A stretch of 64,000 bases of DNA, from contig NZ_JASCXN010000007.1 of assembly GCF_030010625.1 (NCBI RefSeq), forward strand, positions 62,001-126,000. The letters run 5' to 3'. A model generated the notes under the pieces. That model was not told the DNA's origin, made no database searches, and was given only the letters and a program-made list of their open reading frames with translations. The stretch's first letter is position 1. Each line of letters starts with the position of its first letter. Position numbers and translations under genes: made by a program. Origin of the DNA: Streptomyces sp. CC208A (GTDB lineage Bacteria > Actinomycetota > Actinomycetes > Streptomycetales > Streptomycetaceae). Below are positions 24,389-32,878 of the stretch, piece by piece.

Positions 24389-25039
24389 TCACGCCTCGGC
24401 GTTCTCGGCCGACGTGTCGGCCGAAGCCTCCTCGGCACCGGCCGCCGGAGCCGCCTCGGGCGCGGTGCCCTGGCGCTCCGCCTTGCGCGCGGCCTGGGCC
24501 TCGCGCGCCTCGGCCATGGCCTCGGTCTTCTTCTTGTGCGGGCCGAGAACCATGATCATGTTCCGGCCGTCCTGCTTCGGGTTGGACTCGATGAAGCCCA
24601 GCTCCTGGACGTCCTCGGCGAGGCGCTGCAGCAGGCGGTAACCGAGCTCGGGCCGGGACTGCTCACGACCACGGAACATGATCGTGATCTTGACCTTGTC
24701 GCCCTGCTTGAGGAAGCGGACGACGTGGCCCTTCTTGGTGTCGTAGTCGTGCGGGTCGATCTTCGGCCGGAGCTTCATCTCCTTGATGACCGTGTGCGCC
24801 TGGTTCTTGCGCGCCTCACGGGCCTTCATGGCCGACTCGTACTTGAACTTCCCGTAGTCCATGAGCTTGCACACGGGCGGACGGGCGTTCGCCGCGACCT
24901 CGACCAGATCGAGGTCGTACTCCTGCGCGAGCTCCAGGGCCTTGGCAAGGGGGACGATGCCCACCTGCTCGCCGCTGGGGCCGACAAGACGCACCTCGGG
25001 AACGCGAATCCGCTCGTTGATGCGGGGCTCGGCGCTGAT
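24389..25039 (-). CDS. infC: translation initiation factor IF-3 (probable AUC start)
   Basis: 216 residues from the proposed start. IF3 N-domain begins [19 protein letters not shown]; the C-domain includes [20 protein letters not shown] and [10 protein letters not shown]. The tail (after about 190) is alanine/glutamate rich. A perfect GAGGAGG (25050-25044) lies four bases before an in-frame ATC at 25039-25037, exactly where IF3 homology begins. The upstream in-frame GTG and ATG would add unconserved residues and have no such site. An AUC start fits the known use of rare starts in infC (AUU in E. coli), which lets IF3 regulate its own translation. Start is inferred; product is certain. Confidence 0.93.
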   Translation of the reverse strand: MSAEPRINERIRVPEVRLVGPSGEQVGIVPLAKALELAQEYDLDLVEVAANARPPVCKLMDYGKFKYESAMKAREARKNQAHTVIKEMKLRPKIDPHDYDTKKGHVVRFLKQGDKVKITIMFRGREQSRPELGYRLLQRLAEDVQELGFIESNPKQDGRNMIMVLGPHKKKTEAMAEAREAQAARKAERQGTAPEAAPAAGAEEASADTSAENAEA

Positions 25040-25124
25040 GGATCCTCCTCGGTAGCACCACGCGACCGCCATGGCGGACGGACACGTCACTTCACTTCAT
25101 GGGGACCAACCGAGCGGGTGCACG

Positions 25125-25154
25125 AAAAATGCCCCGACGGGACACAGGCGGGGC
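25125..25154 (-). terminator. attenuator-like hairpin with U-tract in the infC leader
   Basis: On the minus strand GCCCCG (25154-25149) pairs with CGGGGC (25136-25131), 12-nt loop, followed directly by ATTTTT. A second hairpin, GCTCC (25172-25168) with GGAGC (25157-25153), overlaps its left arm by two bases and could compete with it. It lies about 85 nt before the proposed infC start codon. The whole 25040-25336 region is the operon leader and contains no other gene I would support. Confidence 0.6.
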
Positions 25155-25336
25155 TCCAAGGAAAACCGGAGCACCACCGCGTCGACCGCGGGGCGCGCAT
25201 CGGACGGTTCCATCGTCCGTACGGAACGATGGGGACCGTCTGACCGGTGACCCGCCGCCCTCGCGGGCGGCCAGGTGGGAGATCGGAGCCTCCACTTGTG
25301 GGCCGGGCACGCAGGTGTCCGGCCGGTCATTACACA

Positions 25337-25366
25337 AGGTTAGCAGGACCCGGCGGTCGGCGCGAA
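25337..25366 (-). promoter_or_regulatory. probable promoter of the infC operon
   Basis: TAACCT (25342-25337) as -10 and TTCGCG (25366-25361) as a weak -35, 18 bp apart, on the minus strand. It predicts a leader of about 290 nt. An ATG follows the -10 by 6 nt (25330), opening a 77-codon frame through the leader. Confidence 0.5.
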
Positions 25367-25392
25367 CCGTGCGCCCGCTTATCGTGTGGGGC

Positions 25393-25782
25393 ATGAGCGA
25401 GACCCCTCAGAACGAGTCCCCGACCGCCGCCGACGCCTCCGGCGAGAACCCCGACTTCGAGGCCATGACCCGTGACATCGCGGAGGTCCCGGCGGTCGAG
25501 GTGATCGTGACCGTCGCCGTCAACCTGATGAGCGCCGCCGCGGTCAAGCTCGGCCTCACCGAGGAGGGCGACGAGCACAAGGACCTCGACGAGGCGCGCA
25601 AGCTGATCCACGCGCTCGCGGGCCTGCTCGACGCCAGCACGACGGAGATCTCGTCCTTCCACGCGGCCCCGCTGCGGGACGGCCTGAAGTCCCTCCAGCT
25701 CGCCTTCCGCGAGGCCTCGATCGTCCCGGACGAGCCGGGCCAGGGACCGGGCGAGAAGTACACGGGGGCGGTGTACGGCTAG
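25393..25782 (+). CDS. DUF1844 protein
   Basis: 129 residues: acidic N-terminal tail, then DUF1844 helices (MTRDIAEVPAVEVIVTVAVN and LIHALAGLLDAST). Small conserved actinobacterial protein next to infC in this lineage; role unknown. ATG 25393 lacks a Shine-Dalgarno and lies 7 nt after TATCGT (25380-25385), suggesting leaderless translation. Divergent from the infC operon. Its last 22 bases are copied 78 bp downstream (see repeat). Confidence 0.9.
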   Translation: MSETPQNESPTAADASGENPDFEAMTRDIAEVPAVEVIVTVAVNLMSAAAVKLGLTEEGDEHKDLDEARKLIHALAGLLDASTTEISSFHAAPLRDGLKSLQLAFREASIVPDEPGQGPGEKYTGAVYG

Positions 25783-25862
25783 GACCCAGGCCCGAAGGGC
25801 CGCGGGGGTACGGGGGTCGCCCCCCGGAAGACCGCAGCCACGGGGGCGGTGTACGGCTAGGA
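25761..25862. repeat. 24-bp direct repeat duplicating the 3' end of the DUF1844 gene
   Basis: Bases 25761-25784 (last codons, stop and two following bases of the DUF1844 gene) recur exactly at 25839-25862. The spacer holds two small hairpins (GGCCC-GAA-GGGCC and CGGGGG-TCG-CCCCCC). The second copy supplies the TAG stop (25859-25857) of the convergent SseB-like gene. Confidence 0.9.
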
Positions 25863-26624
25863 GGCGTCCGGCGCTTTCCCAGGAGCCGTCTGACTCTTTA
25901 CGTAGAAGGGCTCGCCCGGAGGGGTGGCCGTGGCCGGCAGGAGTGCCAGGTCGAGGCCCCGCACCAGGCGGGCCCTCAGTGTTTCGTCGGCGGCCAGGAC
26001 GCGGGCCACGCGCTGGGCGGTCTCGGCGGGGGCGGCGTCCTCGGCGAGGACGAGCGCGAGGGTGCCGTCGGCGGTGCCGGGGCCCAGGTGGGCGCGGAGG
26101 ACGGCGGGCTCGGCGGCGACCGCGGCGCGGACCGCGTCCCGCACCGCCGGGTCGTCGAGCGGGTCGACGCTGGTGCGGCCCTCGGCGAGGGCGAACAGGG
26201 CGGGACCGCTCACCTGGTAGGGCACCGGCCCCGCCATGTCGAGGACGAGGGTGTCGGCCTTCTCGTGGACGAGGGCGGCGAGCGCCTGGTGGAGCGGGAC
26301 GGCGACGGGCCGGGCCGCCGGGTCCCACAGGGCGAGCGAGGCGGTCGAGGTGAAGGCGGGCAGGCCGCGGCGGTCGCCGGCGGTCAGCGTCGGCACCGCC
26401 ATGTCGCTGGTCTTCTCCTGCTTCAGGCCCGTCACCGGGTCGGTCTCCACCTCGCCGAGGACGGCGACGACGGGGACGAGGAGCCGGGCGTCCCGCAGGG
26501 CCTCCAGGACGGGGCCGTGTGCGGTGCGGTCCTCCGCCCAGGCCGCGAGGGCCGCGGCGAGCGCCGGGTCGGCGGTGCCGTCGTCGTCGGAGAAACCGGG
26601 GTCCGGAATGTTCTTGAGCTCCAC
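25857..26624 (-). CDS. SseB-family protein
   Basis: 255 residues, GTG start at 26624. The N-terminal SseB domain covers about 10-135 (DARLLVPVVAVLGEVE, RRGLPAFTSTASLALWDP). The C-terminal part resembles the enhanced-serine-sensitivity C-domain found in some SseB proteins. Function is not established. The stop codon lies inside the second copy of a 24-bp repeat derived from the neighbouring gene, so the C-terminal few residues may be recent. Confidence 0.85.
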   Translation of the reverse strand: MELKNIPDPGFSDDDGTADPALAAALAAWAEDRTAHGPVLEALRDARLLVPVVAVLGEVETDPVTGLKQEKTSDMAVPTLTAGDRRGLPAFTSTASLALWDPAARPVAVPLHQALAALVHEKADTLVLDMAGPVPYQVSGPALFALAEGRTSVDPLDDPAVRDAVRAAVAAEPAVLRAHLGPGTADGTLALVLAEDAAPAETAQRVARVLAADETLRARLVRGLDLALLPATATPPGEPFYVKSQTAPGKAPDAS

Positions 26625-26669
26625 GCCCCGAGCCTATCCGGCGGGGGCGGGGCCCCGGCCGCCGGGCCG

Positions 26670-27863
26670 TCAGCGGGGGCGGCCGGTCCGGTGGAGGACG
26701 ACGGCGGCCAGCAGGAGGAGGACGCCGAGGCCCCCGGCGAGGGGGGCGAGGAGTCCCGGGGTGCCGCTCTCCTCGGGGGCCGGGAGGGGGCCGGGGCCGA
26801 AGTAGGGGCCGCGGTGGCCCGCGGTGGCGTTCTTCGGGTCGCCGCCCTTCAGCGCGGCGCCGGCCTCGATGGCGGCGGCCGGGTCGACCGTGCCGTACCC
26901 CTTGGCGTCGCTGCGGCCGCCCTCGGGCCGGTCGCGGGCGGTGTCGACGAGGAGCTTCTTGATCTGGGCGGGGGTCAGGTCGGGGTGGGCGGAGCGGACG
27001 AGGGCGACGGCGCCGGAGACGAACGCGGCGGCGGCGCTGGTGCCCCAGCCCTCGTAGTAGCGGCGGTCGGGGTCGGCGATGACGATGTCGTCGCCGGGGG
27101 CGCTGACCGTGGCGTACCAGCGGCGGGTGGAGAAGGAGGCACGGGCGCCGGAGCGGTCGACGGCGGTGACGGCGATGACGCCGGGGTAGGCGGCCGGGTA
27201 GGAGATGTGGTCGCCCTTCTCGCCGCCGTTGCCCGCGGAGGCGACGACGGAGACGCCCTTGGCGAGGGCGTACTGGACGGCGGCGTCCTCGCCGGGGTCC
27301 GGGTGGGCGGACTCGGAGTCGTCGCCGAGGGAGAGGTTGATGACGTCGGCGCCGTGGTCGGCGGCCCAGCGGATGCCCTCGGCGAGGGCGGTGCCCCGGG
27401 TCTTGCGGGCCCTGTCCCGGGCCTTGTCCTTGCCTTCGAGGATGACCCGGACAGGCAGGATCCAGGCGCCGGGGGCGACGCCGAGGACGCCGCTGCCGTC
27501 GGCCCAGCCGTGGCCGTGCCCGGCGATGATCCCGGCCATCGCGGTGCCGTGCCGGGCCCAGGTGGGGTCGCCCTGGGCGGCGCCGAAGCCGATGAAGTCC
27601 TTGCCCTCCATGACGGAGCCGACCAGGTCGGGGTGGTCGGCGTCCACGCCGGTGTCGAGGACGGCGACGGTGATGCCCTCGCCCTTGGTGGTGCGCCACG
27701 CCTCGGCGGTACGGAGGGTGTCGAGGCCCCACTGACGGTCGCGGATGGCGTCGGCGTGGGCGGGTGCGGCGGCGGGGAGCACGGAGAAGGCGGCGGCGAG
27801 GAGGACGGCGGCGGGCGCGGTGACCGCCGTATGGACACGGGTACGGGTACGGGACCGGCTCAC
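26670..27863 (-). CDS. mycosin-type subtilisin serine protease (MycP-like)
   Basis: 397 residues. Sec signal peptide (about 1-38, cleavage after AHA), subtilase domain with Asp70 (VLDTGVD), His105 (RHGTAMAGI) and Ser276 (GWGTSAAAAF), then a C-terminal membrane helix (GLLAPLAGGLGVLLLLAAVV) and short basic tail. This is the mycosin layout of type VII secretion. No eccB/C/D/E or WXG100 genes are near, so it is an orphan here. The GTG overlaps the upstream stop by 4 bp, tying it to the proline-rich protein. Confidence 0.9.
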   Translation of the reverse strand: MSRSRTRTRVHTAVTAPAAVLLAAAFSVLPAAAPAHADAIRDRQWGLDTLRTAEAWRTTKGEGITVAVLDTGVDADHPDLVGSVMEGKDFIGFGAAQGDPTWARHGTAMAGIIAGHGHGWADGSGVLGVAPGAWILPVRVILEGKDKARDRARKTRGTALAEGIRWAADHGADVINLSLGDDSESAHPDPGEDAAVQYALAKGVSVVASAGNGGEKGDHISYPAAYPGVIAVTAVDRSGARASFSTRRWYATVSAPGDDIVIADPDRRYYEGWGTSAAAAFVSGAVALVRSAHPDLTPAQIKKLLVDTARDRPEGGRSDAKGYGTVDPAAAIEAGAALKGGDPKNATAGHRGPYFGPGPLPAPEESGTPGLLAPLAGGLGVLLLLAAVVLHRTGRPR

Positions 27864-29389
27864 CGCTGCCCCTCCTTCTCCTTGGCCGCGGCCTGGGCGG
27901 TGGTGCGGAGCTGCTTCTCCAGCCGCTCGGCGATGCCGAGGGCCTCGTGGCCGAGGCCGGACTGGGCCACGGCGTCCGTGCGGCCCTTCTTCATCGCCTC
28001 GTCGGCGCGGACCGGGCGGTCGAGAGCGCGGCCGTCGGCGAAGCCGGAGACGGCGGTGACGACGACGGGCAGGTCGGCGGGGGCGGTCACCCACCAGCCG
28101 GCCCGCTGGGCCGGGCCGAACCCGGCGGCGACGGTCCCGGCCCCGGGCAGCGCGGGCGGCACGTCCTGGCCGAGGCGGGCGGCGAGCTTCCGGCCGTCCA
28201 GGTCGCGCTGGGCGGTGACGTCGGCACGGGTGAAGACGAGGCCGACGGTGAGGACGCTGCTGGCGGTGGCGTCGGTGTACGTGGCACGCAGCACGCGCTC
28301 GCAGCCGAGGGGCCGCAGGGTGTCGAGGAGCCGGGGGGCGAGGGAGCCGGCGGCGCAGGGCGCGTCCGGGGCGACGACCACCCGGGTCCAGGTACGGGCG
28401 GAGGGCCCGGGTCCCGCCTGGGGGGCGGTGAGGGTGCGGGGGAAGAGGGTGTCGACGGGCGCGTTGTGCCACAGCTCCTTGGCCACGGCGTACTCGGCCG
28501 GCTCGGCGGGCTTCCCGCCCCCGGAAGCGGCGAGCCACACCCCGGCGAGGGCCCCGCCGATGAGCCCGAGCCCGAGCACCACACAGGTTCCGACGGCGAG
28601 CGGTCTCCCCCGCCGCCGCTCCCGTATCGGCCGCAGCCGCGTGGTCGTCTCGACGGCGGCCTCGCCCACGCCGTACGCCGGGAGGCGCACGGGCCGCAGC
28701 GGTGTGGCGGTCTCGACGGCGGGGACCGCCGTCCAGCCCTTTCCGCCTCCGGCAGGGGTACGGGAGGGGTGACCGGGCTCCGCACGCCGGGGGGCCGGGG
28801 GGTGCGCCGCGGTGGCGGCGGGCGCCGGGTGCGTGGCCGGGGTGGCCGCCGGACGGTGCGGCGGCCGGGCCGGCGGCAGCGGGGACGTACCGGACGAGCG
28901 CGGCGGGGCCGCGGCAGGCGCCGGAGGAGTGGCCGGGCGAGGCGGCGGTCCGGCCGGGGACGGCGCGGCCGCGCCGGACGGACGCTGCGGCGCGGGTGCC
29001 GGAGACGCGGGCGGGACGGCCTCCGGGCGGTGCGGCGGCCGGGCAGGCGGCAGCGGAGACGTACCGGACGGACGCTGCGGCGCGGGCGGGGCGGCCTCCG
29101 GGTGGGCCGGGTCCGCCGGACGCTGCGGCGGGGGCGTGGCCGGGGTGGCCGCCGGACGCTGCGGCGGGCGGGCCGGCGGCAGCGGGGGCGTACCGGACGA
29201 GCGCTGGGGCGCGGGCGCCGGGGGCTGGGGGGGTGTGTCGGGTGAGCGCCGGGGGGATGGGGTGAGGTGGGTGGGGAGGGAGGAGAGGGCGCTCTTCGGG
29301 GGCGTGGGGGGCGTGGGCTCCGGCGGGGTCGCGGGAAGGGGGAGGGTCTCGGTGACGCGGGGCGTGCGGGGGTTCTGCTCGCTGGTCAT
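27860..29389 (-). CDS. proline-rich single-pass membrane protein, partner of the mycosin
   Basis: 509 residues. The first ~245 residues are Pro/Ala/Arg-rich and disordered, with repeats of the type SGTSPLPPARPPHRP at least three times. A basic RERRRGR stretch precedes one membrane helix (AVGTCVVLGLGLIGGALAGV, about 275-295). The outside part (about 300-509) holds a globular domain with two cysteines (APCAAG and LGCER) and a helical C-terminus. It overlaps the mycosin gene by 4 bp, so it may be the protease's scaffold or substrate. No family recognised; the proline tail may interact with SH3-like domains. Confidence 0.8.
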   Translation of the reverse strand: MTSEQNPRTPRVTETLPLPATPPEPTPPTPPKSALSSLPTHLTPSPRRSPDTPPQPPAPAPQRSSGTPPLPPARPPQRPAATPATPPPQRPADPAHPEAAPPAPQRPSGTSPLPPARPPHRPEAVPPASPAPAPQRPSGAAAPSPAGPPPRPATPPAPAAAPPRSSGTSPLPPARPPHRPAATPATHPAPAATAAHPPAPRRAEPGHPSRTPAGGGKGWTAVPAVETATPLRPVRLPAYGVGEAAVETTTRLRPIRERRRGRPLAVGTCVVLGLGLIGGALAGVWLAASGGGKPAEPAEYAVAKELWHNAPVDTLFPRTLTAPQAGPGPSARTWTRVVVAPDAPCAAGSLAPRLLDTLRPLGCERVLRATYTDATASSVLTVGLVFTRADVTAQRDLDGRKLAARLGQDVPPALPGAGTVAAGFGPAQRAGWWVTAPADLPVVVTAVSGFADGRALDRPVRADEAMKKGRTDAVAQSGLGHEALGIAERLEKQLRTTAQAAAKEKEGQR

Positions 29390-29496
29390 CCCGTCCCCAT
29401 GCTCCTGCCGACAATGCCCGTCACTCTACGGGTTGTTCCCCGCCGGGCGGGAACTCAGGGGTACCCACCCCCCTGACGGTCTGGCAAGCTCGGGCC

Positions 29497-30699
29497 ATGA
29501 CTCCCCGTGCCGCCGACCTGGCCCGGTACGACCGGGCCACCGCCGCTCTGGACGCGCCCCTGGCGGTCGTCGATCTGGAGGCGTTCGACGCCAACGCGGA
29601 CGATCTGGTGCGGCGGGCCGCGGGGAAGCCGATCCGGGTGGCGAGCAAGTCGGTGCGGTGCCGGGCGCTGCTCGAACGGGTGCTGGCCCGGGACGGCTTC
29701 GCCGGGATCATGTCGTTCACGCTCGCCGAGTCGCTGTGGCTGGCGCGGGCCGGGTTCGAGGACGTCCTGCTCGCCTATCCGTCGGCGGACCGGGCGGGTT
29801 TCGCGGAGCTCGCCCGGGATCCGAAGCTCGCCGCCGCCGTGACCGTGACGGTCGACGACGTGGCCCAGCTCGATCTGATCGACGCGGCCCGGGCCGGCGG
29901 TGCCGAGGAGGTGCGGGTCTGTCTGGAGATGGACACGGCGCTGCGGCTGCTGGGCGGCCGGGTGCGGATCGGGGCCCGGCGGTCGCCGCTGCGGACCCCG
30001 CCGCAGCTGGCGGAGCTGGCCCGGTCGGTGATCCGGCGGCCGGGGTTCCGGCTGGCCGGGCTGATGGCGTACGAGGGGCACGTGGCGGGCGTCGGGGACG
30101 CGGTGAGCGGCCGGCCGCTGCGGTCGCGGGCGGTCAGGGCGATGCAGGCGGTGGCGCGCCGGGAGCTGGCCGAGCGGCGGGCGGCGGTGGTCGGAGCCGT
30201 ACGGGCGGTGGCGCCGGACCTGGAGTTCGTCAACGGCGGCGGCACCGGCAGCGTGCAGCACACGGCGGCCGAGGCGGCCGTCACGGAGATCGCCGCCGGC
30301 TCCGGACTCTACGTGCCGAGGCTCTTCGACGACTACTCGTCCTTCAGCGGCCGGCCGGCGGCGCTCTTCGCGCAGCCGGTGGTGCGCCGGCCCGGTGTCG
30401 GGGTCGTCGCCGTGCTCGGCGGCGGCTATCCGGCGTCCGGCGCGGCCGGCTGTGACCGGCTGCCCGTCCCGTACCTGCCGGAGGGGCTGCGCTACGACCC
30501 CCGGGAGGGGGCCGGCGAGGTGCAGACCCCGCTGCTCGGCTCGCCGGCCGACGATCTGCGGATCGGCGACAAGGTGTGGTTCCGGCACGCGAAGGCCGGC
30601 GAGCTGTGCGAGCGGTTCGAGGCGCTGCACCTGGTGGAGGGCGACCGGGTGGTGGACACGGTGCCCACCTACCGGGGCGAGGGCCGGACCTTCCTCTGA
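29497..30699 (+). CDS. alanine-racemase-fold PLP enzyme (amino acid deaminase/D-threonine aldolase-like)
   Basis: 400 residues. N-terminal PLP TIM barrel: the cofactor lysine is expected in RVASKSVRCRALLE (near residue 50), with MAYEGHVAG and FVNGGGTGSVQHT further on. The C-terminal beta domain ends DKVWFRHAKAGELCERFEAL, keeping the H-x-K-xGE-xxxxF metal/catalytic pattern of D-threonine aldolase relatives. Substrate unclear. No Shine-Dalgarno before ATG 29497; CAAGCT lies 6 nt upstream. Ends 3 bp from the convergent SDR stop. Confidence 0.82.
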   Translation: MTPRAADLARYDRATAALDAPLAVVDLEAFDANADDLVRRAAGKPIRVASKSVRCRALLERVLARDGFAGIMSFTLAESLWLARAGFEDVLLAYPSADRAGFAELARDPKLAAAVTVTVDDVAQLDLIDAARAGGAEEVRVCLEMDTALRLLGGRVRIGARRSPLRTPPQLAELARSVIRRPGFRLAGLMAYEGHVAGVGDAVSGRPLRSRAVRAMQAVARRELAERRAAVVGAVRAVAPDLEFVNGGGTGSVQHTAAEAAVTEIAAGSGLYVPRLFDDYSSFSGRPAALFAQPVVRRPGVGVVAVLGGGYPASGAAGCDRLPVPYLPEGLRYDPREGAGEVQTPLLGSPADDLRIGDKVWFRHAKAGELCERFEALHLVEGDRVVDTVPTYRGEGRTFL

Positions 30700-30702
30700 C
30701 CG

Positions 30703-31494
30703 CTACAGCGGGGTGACGTAGGCACCCGAGAGGCCGCCGTCGACCAGGAAGTCGCAGGCGTTGACGAACGAGGCGTCGTCGCTGGCGAGGAAGGCGACGG
30801 CGGCCGCGATCTCGTCCGCCTCGGCGAAGCGGCCCACCGGGATGTGGACGAGCCGGCGGGCGGCCCGCTCGGGGTCCTTGGCGAACAGCTCCTGGAGCAG
30901 CGGGGTGTTGACGGGTCCCGGGCAGAGGGCGTTGACGCGGATGCCCTCGCGGGCGAACTGGACGCCGAGTTCGCGGGAGAGGGCGAGGACGCCGCCCTTG
31001 GAGGCGGTGTACGAGATCTGGCTGGTCGCCGCGCCCATGACCGCCACGAACGAGGCCGTGTTGATGATGGAGCCCTTCCCCTGGCGCCGCATGTACGGCA
31101 GGACGGCCTTGCAACAGAGGTAGACGGAGGTGAGGTTGACGTCCTGGACGCGCTTCCACGCCTCCAGGCCGGTGGTCAGGATGGAGTCGTCGTCGGGCGG
31201 GGAGATGCCCGCGTTGTTGAAGGCGATGTCGATGGAGCCGTAGGTCTCGAAGGCGGTGCGGAAGAGCGCCTCGACCTCCTCCGGGTCGGTGACGTCGACC
31301 TTGACGAAGGTGCCGCCGACGACCTCGGCGGCCGCCTTCCCGGCCCGCTCGTCGATGTCGCCGCAGACGACGTTCGCCCCTTCGGAGGCGAGGCGGTGGG
31401 CGGTGGCGAGGCCGATGCCGCTGCCGGCGCCGGTGATGACGGCGGTGCGGCCGACGAGCCGGCGGCAGATGGTCTCTTCGGTGCGCGTGGTCAC
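30703..31494 (-). CDS. short-chain dehydrogenase/reductase of the gamma-glutamyl pathway
   Basis: 263 residues, classical SDR: TGAGSGIG (about 20-27), NNAG, catalytic Ser in NTASFVAVM and YTASKGG (Tyr/Lys). GTG start overlaps the aldehyde-dehydrogenase stop by 4 bp, so it is the last gene of the glnA4-type operon. In that context it most likely oxidises the hydroxyl of gamma-glutamylethanolamide to the aldehyde used by its neighbour. Annotation as a generic 3-oxoacyl-reductase-like SDR is the fallback. Confidence 0.88.
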   Translation of the reverse strand: MTTRTEETICRRLVGRTAVITGAGSGIGLATAHRLASEGANVVCGDIDERAGKAAAEVVGGTFVKVDVTDPEEVEALFRTAFETYGSIDIAFNNAGISPPDDDSILTTGLEAWKRVQDVNLTSVYLCCKAVLPYMRRQGKGSIINTASFVAVMGAATSQISYTASKGGVLALSRELGVQFAREGIRVNALCPGPVNTPLLQELFAKDPERAARRLVHIPVGRFAEADEIAAAVAFLASDDASFVNACDFLVDGGLSGAYVTPL

Positions 31495-32864
31495 AGTGCG
31501 GGGCCCTCCGTGCTGATGAAGACGTTCTTGGTCTCGGTGAAGGCGGTCAGGGCGTCGGGGCCGAGCTCCCGGCCGAGACCGGACTGGCGGAAGCCGCCGA
31601 ACGGGGTCCAGTAACGGACGCTGGAGTGGGAGTTGACGGAGAGGTTGCCGGCCCGGACGGCGCGGGAGGCGCGCAGGGCGCGTCCGACGTCACGGGTCCA
31701 GAGGGAGCCGGAGAGGCCGTACTCGGTGGCGTTGGCGAGCCGGATCGCGTCGGCCTCGTCCTCGAAGGGGAGGACGACGGCGACGGGGCCGAAGATCTCC
31801 TCGACGGCGCAGGGGGCGTCCTCGGGGACGCCGGTGAGGACGGTCGGCGGATACCAGAAGCCGGGCCCCTCGGGCGCCTTGCCGACGATGGCCCCGGCGC
31901 CCTCGGGGACGTACGAGCGGACCCGGTCGAGCTGGGCGCGGGAGATGAGCGGGCCCATCTGCGTGCGCTCGTCCATCGGGTCGCCGACGGCGATCTCCTC
32001 GACGGCGGGGGTGAGGAGGGCGAGGAAGCGGTCGTACGCGCTCCGCTGCACGAGGATGCGGGTGCGGGCGCAGCAGTCCTGGCCGCTGTTGTCGAGGAAG
32101 GCCATGGGGGCCGCGGCGGCCGCCGCCTCGATGTCCGCGTCGGCGAAGACGATGTTGGGGCTCTTGCCGCCGAGTTCGAGGGTGAGCCGCTTCACCCGGT
32201 CGGCGGCCTTCGCCATGATCCGCCTCCCCACCCGGGTCGAACCGGTGAAGACGATCTTGGCGATGCCGGGGTGCTCGACGAGGGCGTTCCCGGCGACGGG
32301 GCCCTCGCCGGGGAGGACCTGGAGGAGGTGCTCGGGGAGGCCGGCCTCCAGGGCGAGTTCGGCGAGGCGGAGGGCGGTGAGGGGGGTGGCCTCGGCCGGT
32401 TTGAGGACGACGGCGTTGCCGGCGGCGAGGGCCGGGGCGGTGGCCCAGGCGGCGATCGGCAGGGGGAAGTTCCAGGGGGCGATGACGCCGACGACGCCGA
32501 GGGGTTCGAGGATCGTGAGGTCGAGGCCGCCGGGGACGGGGATCTGACGCCCGTTCAGGCGCTCGACTCCCCCGGCGGCGTAGTCGAGGAGGTCGCGGAC
32601 GTTGCCCGCCTCCCAGCGGGCGTTGCCGATCGTGTGGCCGGCCTCGCGGACCTCCAGGAGGGCCAGTTCCTCGGTGTGGGCGTCGACGGCGGAGGCGAAC
32701 CGGCGGAGCAGCCGGGCGCGGTCGGCGGGGGCCGCGGCGGCCCACGCCGTCTGCGCGGCGGCGGCCCGGACCACGGCGGCGTCGACGTCGGCGGGGGTGG
32801 CGGCGGGGACGGTGGCGACGAGTTCCTCGGTCGCCGGGTTCAGTACCCGGAGTGCGGTGGGCAA
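31491..32864 (-). CDS. NAD(P)-dependent aldehyde dehydrogenase
   Basis: 457 residues starting at TTG 32864 (GAGGACC upstream, 14 bp after the glnA-type stop). ALDH signatures: PWNFPLPIAAWATAPALAAG, LELGGKSPNIVFADAD (general-base Glu) and the catalytic cysteine region NSGQDCCARTRI. Closest in layout to PuuC-type gamma-glutamyl-aminobutyraldehyde dehydrogenases. Proposed to oxidise the gamma-glutamyl aldehyde made by the SDR. The rare TTG may hold its level below the synthetase. Confidence 0.92.
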   Translation of the reverse strand: MPTALRVLNPATEELVATVPAATPADVDAAVVRAAAAQTAWAAAAPADRARLLRRFASAVDAHTEELALLEVREAGHTIGNARWEAGNVRDLLDYAAGGVERLNGRQIPVPGGLDLTILEPLGVVGVIAPWNFPLPIAAWATAPALAAGNAVVLKPAEATPLTALRLAELALEAGLPEHLLQVLPGEGPVAGNALVEHPGIAKIVFTGSTRVGRRIMAKAADRVKRLTLELGGKSPNIVFADADIEAAAAAAPMAFLDNSGQDCCARTRILVQRSAYDRFLALLTPAVEEIAVGDPMDERTQMGPLISRAQLDRVRSYVPEGAGAIVGKAPEGPGFWYPPTVLTGVPEDAPCAVEEIFGPVAVVLPFEDEADAIRLANATEYGLSGSLWTRDVGRALRASRAVRAGNLSVNSHSSVRYWTPFGGFRQSGLGRELGPDALTAFTETKNVFISTEGPAL

Positions 32865-32878
32865 GGGGCTCGGTCCTC

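Noticed and set aside
25097..25330. 77-codon frame in the infC leader as a normal protein gene
   Set aside because: No domain and poor composition; kept only as a possible regulatory upstream frame in the findings.
26670..29414. Single 914-codon frame covering the mycosin and the proline-rich gene
   Set aside because: The upstream two thirds are an out-of-frame shadow; the mycosin begins at GTG 27863 with a signal peptide.
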